This document shows positions 1 to 13,400 of a DNA stretch of 64,000 nucleotides, one piece after another. This stretch comes from Corbicula japonica (taxonomy: Eukaryota > Mollusca > Bivalvia > Venerida > Cyrenidae). The position numbers were made by a program, and so were the translations under genes. Every line of letters starts with the position of its first letter. Position 1 is the first letter of the stretch. The stretch lies in assembly GCA_038501625.1 (NCBI GenBank), contig JAZAYU010000085.1, forward strand, positions 1,437,693 to 1,501,692, read 5' to 3'. The notes below the pieces were generated by a model. It did not search any database, was not told the DNA's origin, and saw only the letters and a list, made by a program, of their open reading frames with translations.

Positions 1-183
1 AATTTATGTTAATAGACTTTTAAAGAATTTTTAAGTCTAACCTTTTTCTTTTTGCTATTGAGATACATTCTTTTTATCGATGAACGTGCTGGGGAGGAGT
101 GTAGTAAGCCCTTAAGAACAAAATTTAACATTGAAGCGAGGGTCATTTATTTAAGGTATACATTTAACAAATAATGCAATAAA

Positions 184-288
184 TGGGCAAGCAGTGTCAC
201 TTGTCGAAAATGGCCGTACCATATGACAATGTCCATCGGGTCATTATTTATGTCGGGGCCGTTATTGAAAAGTGGCACTGCTTGCCCA
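184..288. repeat. Small foldback element
   Basis: Ends are inverted: TGGGCAAGCAGTG at 184-196 and CACTGCTTGCCCA at 276-288, with a weaker inner match (GGCC). MITE-sized. Confidence 0.55.
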
Positions 289-295
289 TATATTA

Positions 296-1250
296 ACCTA
301 TACTTCCAATACTCAATAAAAAAGTGTGAGCAGCAGCCACCGAATCCAACGAATACCTGGTCAGTTGACTGGTTTTAGGGGTCCCGAATACTGGTACCTT
401 TCCACGCAGAACATAGGGACAGCAGTTCTGGACCAGACACAGGCTGTCAAGTGATCTTTCTTCAAAAAGTAGGGAAAAAAAGGAACCATTTTGACAAAAA
501 AGTACTAGGAGAAAAGTAGGAAAAAGTAGGAACAGTCTTTCCAGATTCGGGTTTTCACTCTTTCTGTTACACATTATATGTATCATGGCCATCCAGCTGA
601 GGTCCCAACACATAAGTCAGACTGCCACTGGTAACTTAGAGAGATGTCTATATGGAGTCAGTATAGGTCAATGGGGCCTCATCTTAATGAATATAAACGG
701 CACTACAGCAATACCATGGGTTTTGTCTTCCTGCTATTATGAAAGGTGTTCGAAAAGTAATGCAAATGCAGTTTTAATGCAGAAAAACATCGATTTTTAA
801 GTGTTTCAAGTTATATCTAGATCAGACCTCTTAGCAGGCCTGAAAAAAAACAAGACTGTATCCTGGGGACAATGATGCACCAAATGCTACATTTGTAAAA
901 CAAAGGGTAATAACTGTGGTTAAACTGGTCGCAGGAAAAAATATTTTCTTTACGACCATCTTCACATCCTGCTCGATCAATCTTTACATTATTAGTTTGA
1001 AAGAAAGGTTAATGAGTAGTTGATGCCACAAGCTTGGGGGACAAGTGGAACTCTCTATGACACCCACCGAGAGGACATAACGCGTGCAACTCTATATGCT
1101 TCACACTTCCTGGGGGAATAAAAAAGGTTTTTATAAAGGCTCCAGTCTATGGGAAAAAGGACTTTTACTGTAAAATATTTCAAAATAACAAAAAGTAAAG
1201 GATACATTTGTTGGAATTCTCATTGAAATAGCATTACATATATCAGTATA
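296..1250. other. Non-coding flank with degenerate repeat fragments
   Basis: No gene recognised. It contains A-rich runs with repeated AAAAGTAGGA (465-535; similar strings at 2337-2405) and, at ~880-1130, a degraded pearl-like fragment with a CTGGGGGAATAAAAA tail. Confidence 0.35.
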
Positions 1251-1257
1251 TAAGTAT

Positions 1258-1668
1258 AGGGGAAGGGGCCCATGCCTTATTTTTTCGGGGGAAAAGTTAA
1301 TTTATATACATGTATGGAAGCCTACTCTGAAACCAAATATATCTGAGATAGGCATGTTTTATATCCCAACTTTGCTCAAAATGCTCACCAGACCTTGCCC
1401 ACTGTTGCCATAGTGTAAACGTCGTTTCACCAGCCTGATTTTTTTAAATTATTTAACAACTCAGCAATTGTAACAACCACCACAAAAATTCAGACATTCA
1501 TAAAGCAAGCAGTACTCAATTGCAATAAATGATTGGGCATTTTGACAAATGCCGAGTTACATTATAATGCTGAATCCTTTTGTAAAGTTACTTTTTGCGG
1601 AAACTGCAGAAATTTTCTGAGGGGAAGGTGCCTGTTGACTGTCTCTACTAAAGAAAAAAAGCCCTGAG
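1258..1668. mobile_element. Degraded copy of the 52.9-kb CAGGGC element
   Basis: Shares GGAAGGGGCCCATGCC, GTAAAGTTACTTTTTGCGG and the AAAAAAAGCCCTG terminus with the compact copy at 52930-53127, but is split by about 250 bp of other sequence. Confidence 0.5.
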
Positions 1669-2790
1669 AAGATTTAAAAGGTCTAATGTTTGCTCTGAAA
1701 TTACAGGTCTTTAAAGGTTATGCTAGAAGAATTGCTAGATGGATCAAACATTCCTCTAAATACTCTTAAAATTTTGGCCATTTTCGATTACATGAGAATG
1801 ACGGTCAGACCTTTTCTTCTAAAGGTATGACTGTTTCTGAGGTGTATAAAGGTGATTTCCTGTTTAAAAAATACTTTATAAATTTAACAGTTAAATTATC
1901 AGTTTTAAGAACTTGCATTTAAGGTGTTTACAATACTAACTTGGCATAGATGAAATTTAGCGTTATCTTTTTTTACCCACTGTTACCTATTTTTACCCAC
2001 AAGTGTTGTCATGAACCCCTGCCAAAAGTTATGTTGACAGAAGGAATAGAAACTTTTTACACTTATCAGTATGAATACAGGAATGACATTACATTACTTT
2101 CTGAACACTAAAAAATATTTTAAAAACTCCTTTTAAAAGATATAGATTTTTTTTCTTTCGTCCAACTGATAAAAAAGTAGGATTACCGTTCTCAAGAAAC
2201 ACAATTTAAAAACTGTTCACTTAAACACAAATTTAATCCATCCCAACGTTTCAGTAGGATAAACCCCCTTCTTCAAGGGGCTTTTACATGGATATACTAA
2301 ATGTTTGCATATTATCACGCTGTAAATGCAACATCAGCCAAAAAAGTAGGAATAGTAGGAGGTTTTTGTAAAATAGTAGGAACAAGACTAAAACGTAGGA
2401 AAAAAACTATGAAAACGTATGACCGCTTGACAGCCTGCAGACACTATATTGCGGACGCCCTTATAGGACTATGACTGAGGGTGAGTTTGTCTGGCTTTAC
2501 ATGCATAGGTTGAACTCGAATTGTAACAAAGGAAAAGACGACTCAGTTGTAAGTTTAGATTTTTAATAATATTATTTTATTCCCTTTAATGATGACAATA
2601 AATTATTATAACGTTAACTGTACTTTCTTTTTTTCACAAAGTTTTACAAGTAGAAATATAAATACTGTTTGTTTTTGCTCACTGAGAAACAGCCAGGTTG
2701 ATATAAGGCCAAACAGTCTTTTCTGGCATAGTTTGATACCACCAGCAGCACAGTCAAATGCCATAAAACAAGGTCATGAAAACATAATTA
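1669..2790. other. No recognised feature
   Basis: AT-rich sequence with no conserved coding block or clear repeat boundary. Confidence 0.3.
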
Positions 2791-2950
2791 ATATGGAATA
2801 TTATAACAGTATGCATTCTGTAGGTTCGTATTTTTCGAGTTGGGTATGTAAACAATATCGCGCGAGACCGAAGGTCGAGCGAGATGTGGTTACATACGCA
2901 ACGAGAAATAATACGAACTTACAGAATGCATACTGTCATAATGTTCCTTT
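2791..2950. repeat. Near-perfect foldback palindrome (~160 bp)
   Basis: Arms such as ACAGTATGCATTCTGTA and TACAGAATGCATACTGT, and GTTCGTATT and AATACGAAC, fold around a GC-rich centre with GCGCGAGACC and GGTCGAGCGAG. The open frame across it is a by-product of symmetry. Confidence 0.75.
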
Positions 2951-3355
2951 TATTATATACCCTTCTCGCTCAAAACAAATTTAAATAAACAAAAGAACAA
3001 AATTTTAGTCAACGACGTGGTTTACATAATAGCAGAAATAAAAATAGTAACGCGATAGGAAATTTATGAATGGCGTAGAAAATTTATGAATTGCGTAAAA
3101 AATACCGTAACGTTTGTAAAACTGCGACGGAAATTTTCCTTTTTGGAGTTCGTTAAGTGCCGGAAAACTACGACAACCTAGTGTGACTTAATGTATGACG
3201 TCGCATAGAACACGGGAAGCTGGACATTGTTTGATACGGAATTTCTAATCTGACCAATTGTATCAATTTTGCGGATTAACGATGCACTATGCTAAAATCA
3301 TTAATGGGTATATAATAAAACAAGATATAATAAATTTAACAAGATATAGAAATGA
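2951..3355. other. No recognised feature
   Basis: AT-rich non-coding sequence 3' of EDEM1; nothing recognised. Confidence 0.3.
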
Positions 3356-3359
3356 TAGA

Positions 3360-4101
3360 TGCTCCCCGAAGTAAATGTATATGCTGGTTGATGACAGTGC
3401 CCATGTGGTAATCTGTATCTGTGTATGTTTATGTTAAAGTTATTAAAATATGCTTTGGCAAAGAACAATAGTTAGGGAAATTCAAGATCTATTTAATTTT
3501 AAAGATTCAAGTTATGCCTTCTATACTTTTTGTTATCAATGGGCAAGAACAATAAAAGGGATATTATTCAAGATTTGTTTAATTTTGAAGATTTAAGTTT
3601 ATGCCTTGTATACTTTTCGTTATCAAGTAAAAAAAATAAACACAAAATATAACAAAATCACATTTTAGTAAAACAATACAATAGGCAGAGTTATGTTTCT
3701 GGTGCAGATCACTCTGTCTTAACAAGATCTATCTACTGACAAAAATTTAAGTCTGTGGCCTTGTATACTACTAGTACTTTCCAAGTTATGATTAAAATAT
3801 TTAAAAATCAAAATTTAACTAATGACAATAAAAAATCCAAGAGGCACAGTTGTGGTTCATGCACGCTGCAATACTTCTCAACGGACAGACAGTTGATTGC
3901 AACTCTATATTGGCCTTTAAGGTAGCGTTCTGGATGTTGCAAACGACAAGTCATCTCATTATGAAGATCATTTCTGTCAAATAATTTCAAAAAGCGACTT
4001 TAAATAACCAAGTTATGGGCCGAACACAAATGCAGGACAGACTGATGTACTGACAGACAACGCGGCAACCATATGCTCCCACGAGTTTCAGTCGGGGAGC
4101 A
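3360..4101 (+). mobile_element. Pearl-like element, CGGGGAGC end family
   Basis: Subterminal inverted repeat GCTCCCCG (3361) and CGGGGAGC (~4093). Inside are two diverged tandem units (~130 bp) and a GACAGACTGATG-type tract near the right end. Confidence 0.6.
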
Positions 4102-4110
4102 TACAAATTG

Positions 4111-4384
4111 TTATATTAATTGAAATAAAAAACACCATACCATAAATAAATATCTGGAAACAATATCAAGTAAAGCTTGCAAAGTTTTAACATTAAAGTG
4201 ATCTTTATCAAACTATACTGTAAATGTAATTCTACATATGCTGCATAGTAATACAAGTTTTCTACAGAGTTCTAATGACATCATTCTTTCAAATGATGTT
4301 ATTACAAGGAATTACATTAACTTCACTAAGACAAATTTTGGCATAGGCGGCTCATGAAAACTAACTCTAAACATTTGACAGTCG
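4111..4384 (-). other. Proximal EDEM1 3' UTR
   Basis: Follows the stop codon in the transcript direction. No AATAAA was seen on the minus strand in this stretch, so the poly(A) site is probably further down, perhaps within or beyond the repeat at 3360-4101. The 3' end is not determined. Confidence 0.4.
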
Positions 4385-4492
4385 TCAGGAGAATAAGTCA
4401 CTTAAATCCACACCAACGGCCCTGTCAACCTGTTCCATGTAACGGCTTTTTAATGGAAGTGAGTAACGCATCATGTTGGAGATGTTATCACA
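4385..4492 (-). CDS. EDEM1: EDEM1 terminal coding exon 12
   Basis: Residues 540-574 and stop TGA at 4385-4387. Encodes [19 protein letters not shown], matching the conserved C-terminal [13 protein letters not shown] block of EDEM1, and ends VDLSDLFS. Acceptor TGTTTCAG. The preceding intron is 4.8 kb. Confidence 0.93.
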   Translation of the reverse strand, partial: CDNISNMMRYSLPLKSRYMEQVDRAVGVDLSDLFS

Positions 4493-7400
4493 CTGAAACA
4501 TACAAAACAGATATATGTTACAGGTACTATTTAAGCCTGTACTCCATGGAAATGGAATTTATCTCAGGGGCAACCAGACATGGGGCAAATTAAATTTTAA
4601 TGCTAATGCATTAATAATGCATTACTTTTTGTCAGTAATGCAAGGTAATGATTAATGCAACAGATTAAGCATTATTTTAATGCTAATTTAATGCATTACC
4701 TATATCAAAATGCTGTAATGCTTAGCATTATTTGGCATTAATTGGATTGTATTTACTATTGGATTTTGTTGATTCAGTTTATTAATTAATATTTATATTA
4801 AGTTATTAACAGTAACATTTTAACATTATCTTATTTATAGCAAGAGAAAACCATGAATATGACAGTTAAGTATTTTGATATGTGTTCACTATTTAGCAAA
4901 ACAAGATACTGACTATAAGTGAAGCCTTTTCATCAGAATGTTGTAAAGTTTGAACATTTTTATGATTAAGCAATGAGTTCTTAAGCTTAGTTGTCTTAAG
5001 AAAATGCTAACTTTAAGACAAATCTATAGCCTGTAATCTTCAAAGCTCTGTCAACAAATACAGCACTATTAAATCATTTCACTGTACACATTCATTGGGA
5101 TATTTCCCACCAATTGTCAAACACTTAAATATTCCTGAAAATGTTTCTTGGAGAAATTTGTAGTACCAAAAATATTGTTCTGAAATAAGATAGCATCGAA
5201 ATCAACTTAAACGTTCAGACTTGCACAAAACTGTTGAATCACACACAAAAGAAGTTACTTATCTAACCATTTATTCAGTCTTACCCGATTCATTGTCATT
5301 GTAAAATTATTAGAGGCTATGTCAGATTTCAGGAAATCAGCATATAATGCAGATGCAAGTGACATAATTATTTAATTAGATAAGTAGGCAGTGTAGTCAC
5401 TTGTCAATACCACACTCTAAATGTGTGAAAACAGCAATAAATCAAAGATAACAAAAGTGTTAAAAAGCTAAACCTGTACTAATATATATGTACTGAGAAT
5501 AGTTTTGTTGTAAGTGTCTTGAGGTGTCACTTTAGATCTTCACACTTTCAGATTGATACTTTGTATATTAAACTTTGGGGTGATTTTTTTTTTTTGGAAG
5601 ATGATCCCTTTTGTACATAAATTGACAATTGACTTTTTATTTATTGTAAGTTCACTTGTGAATAAAATAATGCTTAATTTAATGCATTACTTTTTGAAAT
5701 AATGCTAATTTAATGCATTACTTTCTCAAAATATAGTAATGCTAATTTAATTTAATGCACAAATTTGGCAAATAATGCTAATTTAATGCATTACTTTTAA
5801 AAATAATTCGCCCCATGTCTGGGGGCAACCGTAGATTCAGATCAGATGGCCATCTTATCTGGATCTACACTGTTCACCTTTTGGTAAGAAATAAATTAAT
5901 GAACAAGAAATGGGCAATGCCCACAAACAAGGTATTAAAGTTATTTGTAACCAAGGCTCTATTAGTATAATAAATACATGATGATCATCAATGCTGCAAA
6001 GGTGCTGTAATTCCATGCACATATATTGTCAGACATGAAAATAAACATTCAATATTTGAAATTGTTCGGGAAGCTCCTCCTTAGATGCCTGAAGGAGATG
6101 CTTTCAAGATAGAATGTTACATGTAAGCCTATTTTCTGATTTTTTTTCTACTTAAATACTTAATGAAACAGTACAGTTTTTATTGAAGAATAAAATATAA
6201 AAACAACTGCAAAATGCTATTGCTTCTTTTATTTATTGTCTAATTCTATTCACCTCATTTTGTATATAGCTGTCAAGTTTGAAAGGTAAAGTGCATCTTG
6301 AGAAAATCCCAGCACTGATTTGGATTGCCTTCACTTTGTTCCTATAATATTATACTACACAGACTGCTAAAAATATATTTGACCTCTTCCACAGGAAAAC
6401 CGATATAATCACTTGAAAGAAATAAACATACTTTAGGTAAGGTCATGTGAACACCAAAACCTAAAAACAAAAATTTAATTTGAACTTTTTATATAACTTT
6501 GCTAACCAAAGGTTTTTAGTGATTTGGATTGCCTACAACTGTACACAAACTGTACTTTTCAACTTTCCATGAGAATTTTTTAAAAATTCTATGGTTTTCC
6601 TAGATTCCATGAATTTTCCAAATAATACTCATTTTCCATGACTTCCAGATCTGTGCAAACCTTGAAATCAGCAATCCCAATCAAGCTCTCCTCACATTAA
6701 AATCAACATTCCATTAATTTTCCAGGCAATACTGGTTTTTCATGACTTTTCCAGATCTTTGCAGACCCTGCCATCAGCAATCTCAAACGATCTCTACCTT
6801 TTCTCACTAGACACCAAGTTTCATGTCAATACAATCCGAAATCAAGTTAATGGCCAGAAACCAAATTTCTTTTTTTATTAATGGTGATCTTGACCTTTGA
6901 GTCTTTGAAGGACTGACCCCATCAGCAATCCCAAGCGAGCATTCCACATGTTCTTACTATACAACAAGTTTCATGTCAATACAATGAACTGAGCTAGTTA
7001 TTATCTGGAAACCAACTTTTTATTTTAAGTAACGGTGTCCTTGACCTATGATGGACCAACCCTGTCAGCAATCCTAAGCGAACTCTCCACATGTTCTTAC
7101 TATATACCAAGTTTTATGTAAGTACGATGAATCAAACTCAAGTTAATCGCCGAAAACCAAATTTCTATTTTTAGTAATGGTGACCTTGACCTTTCACGAA
7201 CCGACCCCAAGAGCAATCCCAAGCATGCTCTTCAAGTGTTCTTACTATACACTAAGTTTCATGTCAATATCATGAACCAAACTCAAGTTAATCGCTGGAA
7301 AAAAATTCTATTTTCAGTAACGGTGACCTTGACCTTTGACAGACCAACCCCAAAAGTTATCCCAAGCGAGCTCTCCATCTTTTCTTACTATATACCAAGT

Positions 7401-10400
7401 TTCATGTCAATACCATGAATCAAACAAAAGTAAATTGCCGGAAACCAAATTTCTATTTTTTTAGTAACGGTGATCTTGACCTCTGACGGACCGACCCATA
7501 AAGCAATCCCATGCGAGCTCTCCACATGTTCTTACTATACACCAAGTTACATGTCAATACCATGAACTGGATCGCTGGAAACCAATTTTCTATTGTTAGT
7601 ATTGGTGACCTTGATCTTTGATGGACTGACCCCAAAAGCAATCCCAAGCGAGCTCTCCACCTGTTCTTACTATACACCAAGTTTCATGTCAATACCATTA
7701 ACCTAACTCAAGTTAATCACCAGAAACCTTTTTCTTTTTAAAAACCTGGTTCATAAAAACGCATTTAGTGTAAATCCTGATCAGATGATGCTGTTGTGCT
7801 GGCTGATCTGGATCTTAGCCCCTAATTGTTGCCATTGTGAGGAAAGGGTTAACCTATTTCCTCCATATATACACCATTACTTTGTGGGGGAACAGTGCAG
7901 ATCCAGATCAGCTTGCACAACATGCCATCTGATTATCTGATCAGAATCTACACTATTAGCTTTTAGATTTGTAAGGTTATCATGGTTATTTCAGACCAAA
8001 ATGTGACCAGCGTAGATCCTGATCAGATGGCACAAATGTGTCGAATAATCTTGATCTACACTAGATGCACATACATTGTACAAAAAAATGCATATATATT
8101 ATGGAAGTGAAGGATAAGACAAGGAGAATGCCTACACTTTTAGTATTGGTATAGTCCATGTTTCAGGGCACTGTGGTATCACTTAATTTTGTGGTTTCTA
8201 ATTTTTACTTTTTACACAATAGTATATTCACTCATACATAAATTCATGCAGTTATGTTATTCACCTTGGATAAAACATTATGTGGGTATATTCAAGACAT
8301 CCACTCTAGCAACTTAAATAATATTGTGATGAAAATGTAGCCTCTATTGCTTCAATAAAACTTATCATAAAGAAAAACAATCTGAGCTGTTGTGAGGTTT
8401 CTTGGATGAATAATTGTGGCTTTTTGTGCATCAAAAGTTTTTCTTAGATATGACCTTGTGACCTATATTTTTAATCCAGATGACAATTTTTCATAACAAG
8501 ATATATTCGGGGTTCCATTTGACCCTAGAGATGACCCATTGACTCTTGAAATTTCCAACAAGCCTCTTTTTGACCCCTGTGATATTAGCTGAAGGGTAAT
8601 TTTTTCCTTAAATAAGGGGTATTTTTGGCTATTATTGTCAGAATTACCTAAAACATGAGCAAAATGACCTTTGAGTTTTAGCAGCTATAGGTCGACCAAG
8701 CTAAATTGGCGATGTTTTCAATTATTAATAGAATGTAAACACGAGTTAAGGCAATTTTACGTGTTAAAAGTACTATTTTGCCTGTTTATATCACATCGTT
8801 CTGATAGCTCAGTGGTTAACGCGTCCGGCTGCCATAGGCCGAACTTTTATCGACACGGGTTCGATTCACACTGAAACACAGCTTTTAAGAAAATATTTAA
8901 GATTTATATTTTTAAGTTTTATTGCAGTCATATCAAAGCATTATAATATGTATTTTGCTTCAGTAAATTTTATCGCAGAAATAATTATTGTGTAAAAAGT
9001 ATTTTTAAAAAATGTGAACAAAAAAAACATGTTTTGAACCTACAACCTATAACAGCGTTGCTACCAGTGCTTTTTCAAGTTTTTAAATGACTGTGTCTTA
9101 GACCGCTCGGCTAATGGGACAAGTATTAGGAGCTTTACATTTTATATTAAACATCGATTAAAATATTTTTTCATTGTTTACAGGTAACGTCAATGTAAAC
9201 ACGCCAATGTAAACATTGCCAAATTACCGTTGTCTAATAATAGTGGAACCCATGTATATCACACCCAGAATACTCACATTAGTAAATGAGATGTTAGTTC
9301 TTGCATCCACTACTGTAGACTTAACAACTTTTCTTTTTTCCTTTACCGATGGAAATTCCTTCTCCCAAGGCTTTACACGAAATTTTTCGCTAATTGGAAA
9401 TATATGACCTTCTGTGTTGAACAAGTAGCTACTCTCACCATTTGTATTTAAATGATTGTCTTTATCAAATAACTGAAACAGAAAGCAAAAACAAAATCTG
9501 GGCCCAAGATCATATAACTAAGATTGGAGACCAGTCTCAAATCTCAAACATCTGATTGGCTGAAATGGCGACTGGTCGCCATTTGAGCTAATCAGATGCT
9601 TGAGATTTGCGATTGATCTCTAGTTTATGATTTTGGGCAACTGTTTAAGTATCAGATGGTACATAAATGTTATGTCATAATTCATAAAAGTAACTTTAGA
9701 CTGCTACAACACTTGCCAGTCAGAGCCAACTGTTTGATTTGAACTAGTTAGGTGTTCGGTTGAACACATGTGTCGCCCTCTGGTAGAATGCCGGAAAAAA
9801 ATGCAATTTCAAATATGGGCAAAAGTCAATCTTGACACAAACAAGTTGTCATCAACACAAGTTTGTTGTCTTCAGCAATATAATTTGAAAGTTTCATGAA
9901 GAAATATTGAGAAATGGCCAAGTTATAGCTTGAATATTAAGTTTTCATATAAAAATCCAAGAACAAAAAGGGGCATAACTCCAACAAATGTGACATTAAA
10001 CTCAAGAATATGGCATCATGAGCATGTTGTCATAAGCAATATAATTTGAAAGTTTCATGAGAAGTATTGAAAAATGGCAAAGTTAGAGCCAATGTTAAGT
10101 TTTTATGTCAATTCCACATACAAAAAGGACATAACTCCATCAAATGTGACTTTGACCTAAAGAATTTGGCATAATTATGAGCATGTTGTTATAAGAAATA
10201 TAATTTGCAAGTTTCATGAAGAAATACATGTAATAAGAAATGGCAATGTTATTGCCAATGTTAAGCTTTCGTGTAAAAAATCAAAGTACAAAAAGGGGCA
10301 TAACTCTATCAAATGTGATCCTGACCTAAAGAATTCGGCATCATCTTCAGCGTGTTGTCCTAAGCAATATAATTTGAAAGTTTCTTGAAGAAATATTGAG

Positions 10401-13400
10401 AACTGGCAAAATTATAGTCAATGTTAAGTTTTCATGTCAAAAAAGGGGCATAACTCCATCAAATGTGACCTTGACCTAAAGAATTTGGCATCATCATGAT
10501 CTTGTTGTCATAAGCAATATAATTTGAAAGTTTCATAAAGAAATATTAAGAAATGGCAAAGTTGTGGCCAACGTTAAGTTTTCGTGACAGATTATAGACG
10601 GACAAAGCGATCCCTATGTATGGCTGTATCTTCTAAAGGGCGACACAAAAACTACAACAACATCAACAACAAAAACTTGAAACACAATGTTCACAGAAAC
10701 TTGAAAAAACAAAATAGACACTCTACATGTATTTGGAACAAATCCAGGAGTAAAATCAAAAAGGATCTATCTTCATCTTTATTTAATATTATTAAGAACC
10801 TGTTTGCTTGTACCTTAAAGAAATACAATCATGACTTAGTGAAGGATTAAAGAGAAAGTAATCGTTGATGATCAATTATACACTTTTTTAATCAAATAAA
10901 TCAACCAATCAGAATGCACTTGTTAACCCTTTCCTCCATAAATACACATTTTATTGCTTAGGTAAACAGTGGAGATCTAGATCAGCCAGCTCATTTATGC
11001 CATCTAATCAAGATCTGCATTTTTCACTTTTGGATTCATAAGGATATTTCTGAACAAGAAGCAATCAGTGTAGATCCTGATCAGGCAGAACGGATGTTGC
11101 AGCTGAACTGAATCTACACAGTTTGCCCACTTCATAAAGGCATATAAATGGAGTAAAGGCTTCAAAGCAGTGTATCAGTACCAGAATTACTTTTTGTATC
11201 ACTTAAATCTTAGCAACTGTCATATTTAGTTTAGTACCACCCACTCACCAAGTATAAATATTTGCATGTTTCACTAAGGAAGAAGCTTTCCATCCTGTCT
11301 TCTAGCTCTTTTGTGTTTACATCATGTATGGTCCCATATCCACACCTTCAATAAGCATGAAACAATGGTTATCCCATGGAAGAACAGTGTAGATCCAGAT
11401 CAGATTCAGCCAGCAAACCCATGCTGTTTAATCAGGATCTACCTGTTCTCTGATACATTCATCAAGTTATTTCTGACCAAAAAGTGACCAGTGTAGATCC
11501 AGGCTAGATGCCAATGATGTCCCAGCTGATCTGGATCTACAATAGTCACTCATGCAAAAAGTCCTGTTTAAATAAGTGTTTTAAAAAGGGAGACACTTTT
11601 AAGTCACAATACAAGATTATTCGAGAATTTAGTACCATTCTAAAAAAAGTTGTTTCAAACTATTTGTTGAATCTGTCAAAATATGGAGAGTTCATATAAT
11701 ATTGTTGGGTAAATAAATTTTTTGTAGATTTTGTTAGCAGACTGATCCAGTAAATTTAAATTTAACACTGAATACAAAATTATACCTAGTTGGTTAAGAT
11801 TCAATAAAGCTGCTCACAATTTTTTTGTATTTGCACAATGTTTTGGCATGTGAAATCGAAAAGCACTTAGATTTAACCACGAGTTGATGTGAAACAAGAG
11901 CTGTCAGAGGAGACAGCATGCTCGACTATTCGAATCATTTGAAACAAATGCAATTTGAAGATTAAAACAATAACAACTATGGCCATACATTCATGTGCAA
12001 TCAGGAAAAATATTTACAAGTGAATGGTACGGGAGAAATTCTTTTCAAATAACAGAAATAATTCCTAAATGTACCATAAATATTAAACTGAATAGGGGAA
12101 TAACTATGAAATATTTCTGAATTTGTTAGAAAACTTGTTAGTAATTTTTTATTAGAGACATTTACTTTTAGTCAAATATCAATCACTTCAGTAATGTTAC
12201 AGAAAAAGAACTGAAATGAAAATATAATGGTAGTTTGAAGTTGATACCTTAAGTATTTGCAAAGTTATCGATGAAGTGCACTTAAGTGAAAATATAAGTG
12301 AAACTAGAAATGTGTCCAAAGGACATGGATGCCCCGCTATGCATCATTTTCAGACACTCAAGTGCAATGATGGGAATAATACGCGATACACTGCCCTTTC
12401 ATGGTGAACATTTGTGTCAAGTTTTTTTGAAATCCCTCCATTTATAATGAAGTTACAGCCTGGACAAGAAAATTCTATTTTTGGTAACAGTGACCTTGAC
12501 CTTGGACCTTCAGGCTTGGGTATTGTGCGGACACACTGCCTTTTCATGAACATTTGTGCAAAGTTATTTTAAAATCCCTCCATTTATAACAAAGTAACAG
12601 CCAGGACAAGATAATTCTATTTTTAGTAACAGTGACCTTGACCTTTGACCTACAGGCATGGGCATGGTACGTGACACACCGCCCTGTCATGGGGAACATT
12701 TGTGTCAAATTATTTTGAAATCCTTCCATTCATAACAAAGTTACAGCCTGGACAAGAAAATTCTATTTTTAGTAACAGTGACCTTGACCTTGGATCTACA
12801 GGCATGGGTATTGTGCGGACACACCGCCTTGTCATGGTGAACATTTGTGCCAAGATATTTTGAAATCCCTCCATTCATAACAAAGTAACAGCCTAGACAA
12901 GAAAATTCTATTTTTAGCAACAGTGACCTTGACCATTGACATACAGGCTTGGGCATGTACGTGACACACCGTCTTGATATGGTGAACAATTATACCAAGT
13001 TATTTAAAAACCCAATAAGAAATAACAAAGTTACAGAGCGGACACGATTTTGCAAGAAAATTCTATTTTTAGTAACAGTGACCTTGACTTTGGACCTACA
13101 GGCATGGGTATTGTACGCGACACACCGCCTTGTCATGGTGAACATTTGTGCCAAGTTATTTTGAAATCCCTCCATTCATAACGAAGTTAAGGGCCGACTG
13201 TATATTTTGCTTAACACAAAATGTAAGCGAAAAAGGGGCATAATTTGAAAAATATTGGAAGAAGGGTTATGGGTCTTGTTGGTTATGATGTAGATTTTGA
13301 TGGTGAAAATATATTTCAAGTTTCAAGGCAATATCTCAATTAGTTTTAAAGTTAGAGGCAAAATGCATATTTTGCTTGACACAAAATATAAGAAAAAAGG

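Noticed and set aside
2589..2984. 131-codon frame
   Set aside because: It spans the foldback palindrome and shows no recognisable domain.
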